Source: CAYWYR01 sp964462685 (GTDB lineage Bacteria > Bacteroidota > Ignavibacteria > Kapaibacteriales > UBA2268). From it: a stretch of 64,000 nt of DNA. Both the position numbers and the translations under genes were made by a program. Shown piece by piece: positions 63,977 to 64,000 of this stretch (positions are counted from its first letter, which is position 1; each line of letters starts with the position of its first letter). The stretch is from positions 15,457-79,456 of the forward strand of contig CAYWYR010000016.1 in the NCBI GenBank assembly GCA_964462685.1. The letters are read 5' to 3'. A model generated the notes under the pieces. That model was not told the DNA's origin, did no database searches, and saw nothing but the letters and a program-made list of their open reading frames with translations.

Positions 63977-64000
63977 ATGAAAAGTTTAATTCTGATTGTA
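63977..64000 (+). CDS. Start of a plus-strand gene cut by the window end
   Basis: Only eight codons are visible (MKSLILIV), with GGAGA 5-9 nt before the ATG. A Lys followed by a hydrophobic run suggests a signal peptide. The gene cannot be identified. Confidence 0.4.

Noticed and set aside
1..64000. tRNA, rRNA, CRISPR array, prophage or complete insertion sequence
   Set aside because: None was seen on reading the intergenic regions; no transposase, integrase or Cas-like protein is present.

Overview
The window reads as one chromosomal segment of an AT-rich, Gram-negative bacterium of the FCB group (Bacteroidota / Chlorobiota / Ignavibacteriota / Kapabacteria-type lineage). Signs of this are a type IX secretion (T9SS)-like C-terminal tail, a PorV-family outer-membrane protein, a GWxTD-domain protein, three TonB-dependent receptors with carboxypeptidase-regulatory-like N-termini, a DUF4249 lipoprotein, and several exact TAnnTTTG -7 promoter boxes. 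The genus cannot be fixed from the sequence alone. I saw no rRNA, tRNA, CRISPR array or complete insertion sequence.

Layout. 1-4.3 kb: 3' end of a complex I operon (nuoL partial, nuoM, nuoN). 4.4-5.3 kb: thioredoxin-like lipoprotein and EVE-domain protein. 5.4-18.4 kb, minus strand: envelope/secretion block in transcription order TonB receptor, 1729-aa exported protein, PorV-like protein, GWxTD protein, lipid A-type acyltransferase, GT9 glycosyltransferase. 18.7-28.6 kb, minus strand: 1617-aa T9SS-tailed surface protein, SDR enzyme, OmpA-family protein, ECF sigma factor, and an anti-sigma factor that appears to span both membranes. 28.7-33.5 kb: UvrD-like helicase, a structured RNA candidate, 3-hydroxyacyl-CoA dehydrogenase, MarR regulator, YceI. 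33.5-36.5 kb: DtxR-type regulator divergent from a TonB receptor. 36.5-45 kb: housekeeping and stress genes (dapB, glutathione peroxidase lipoprotein, Kv-type channel, heme oxygenase beside a receiver-domain remnant, SPOR protein, CADD-like pABA synthase candidate, MscS channel). 45-54.7 kb: mutS, then plus-strand DUF3592, murI, two OmpA-domain proteins, dcd and a BamA/TamA-like barrel. 54.7-55.6 kb: hicBA toxin-antitoxin module bracketed by 111-bp direct repeats. 55.6-64 kb: CASTOR/POLLUX-like channel, a noncoding stretch with an orphan promoter-terminator unit, two unknown exported proteins, GT4 glycosyltransferase, and a DUF4249/TonB receptor pair.

How the parts fit. Much of the window serves the cell envelope: uptake through TonB receptors, export and surface attachment, OmpA-type peptidoglycan anchoring, lipid A/LPS synthesis, and an ECF sigma/anti-sigma pair suited to sensing outer-membrane state. 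The sigma operon and the neighbouring TonB receptor share upstream sequence motifs. The least expected items are the dual-membrane anti-sigma factor, the repeat-flanked hicBA cassette, the receiver-domain fossil next to heme oxygenase, the CADD-like enzyme, and two unannotated RNA candidates (30.8 kb and 58.0 kb).
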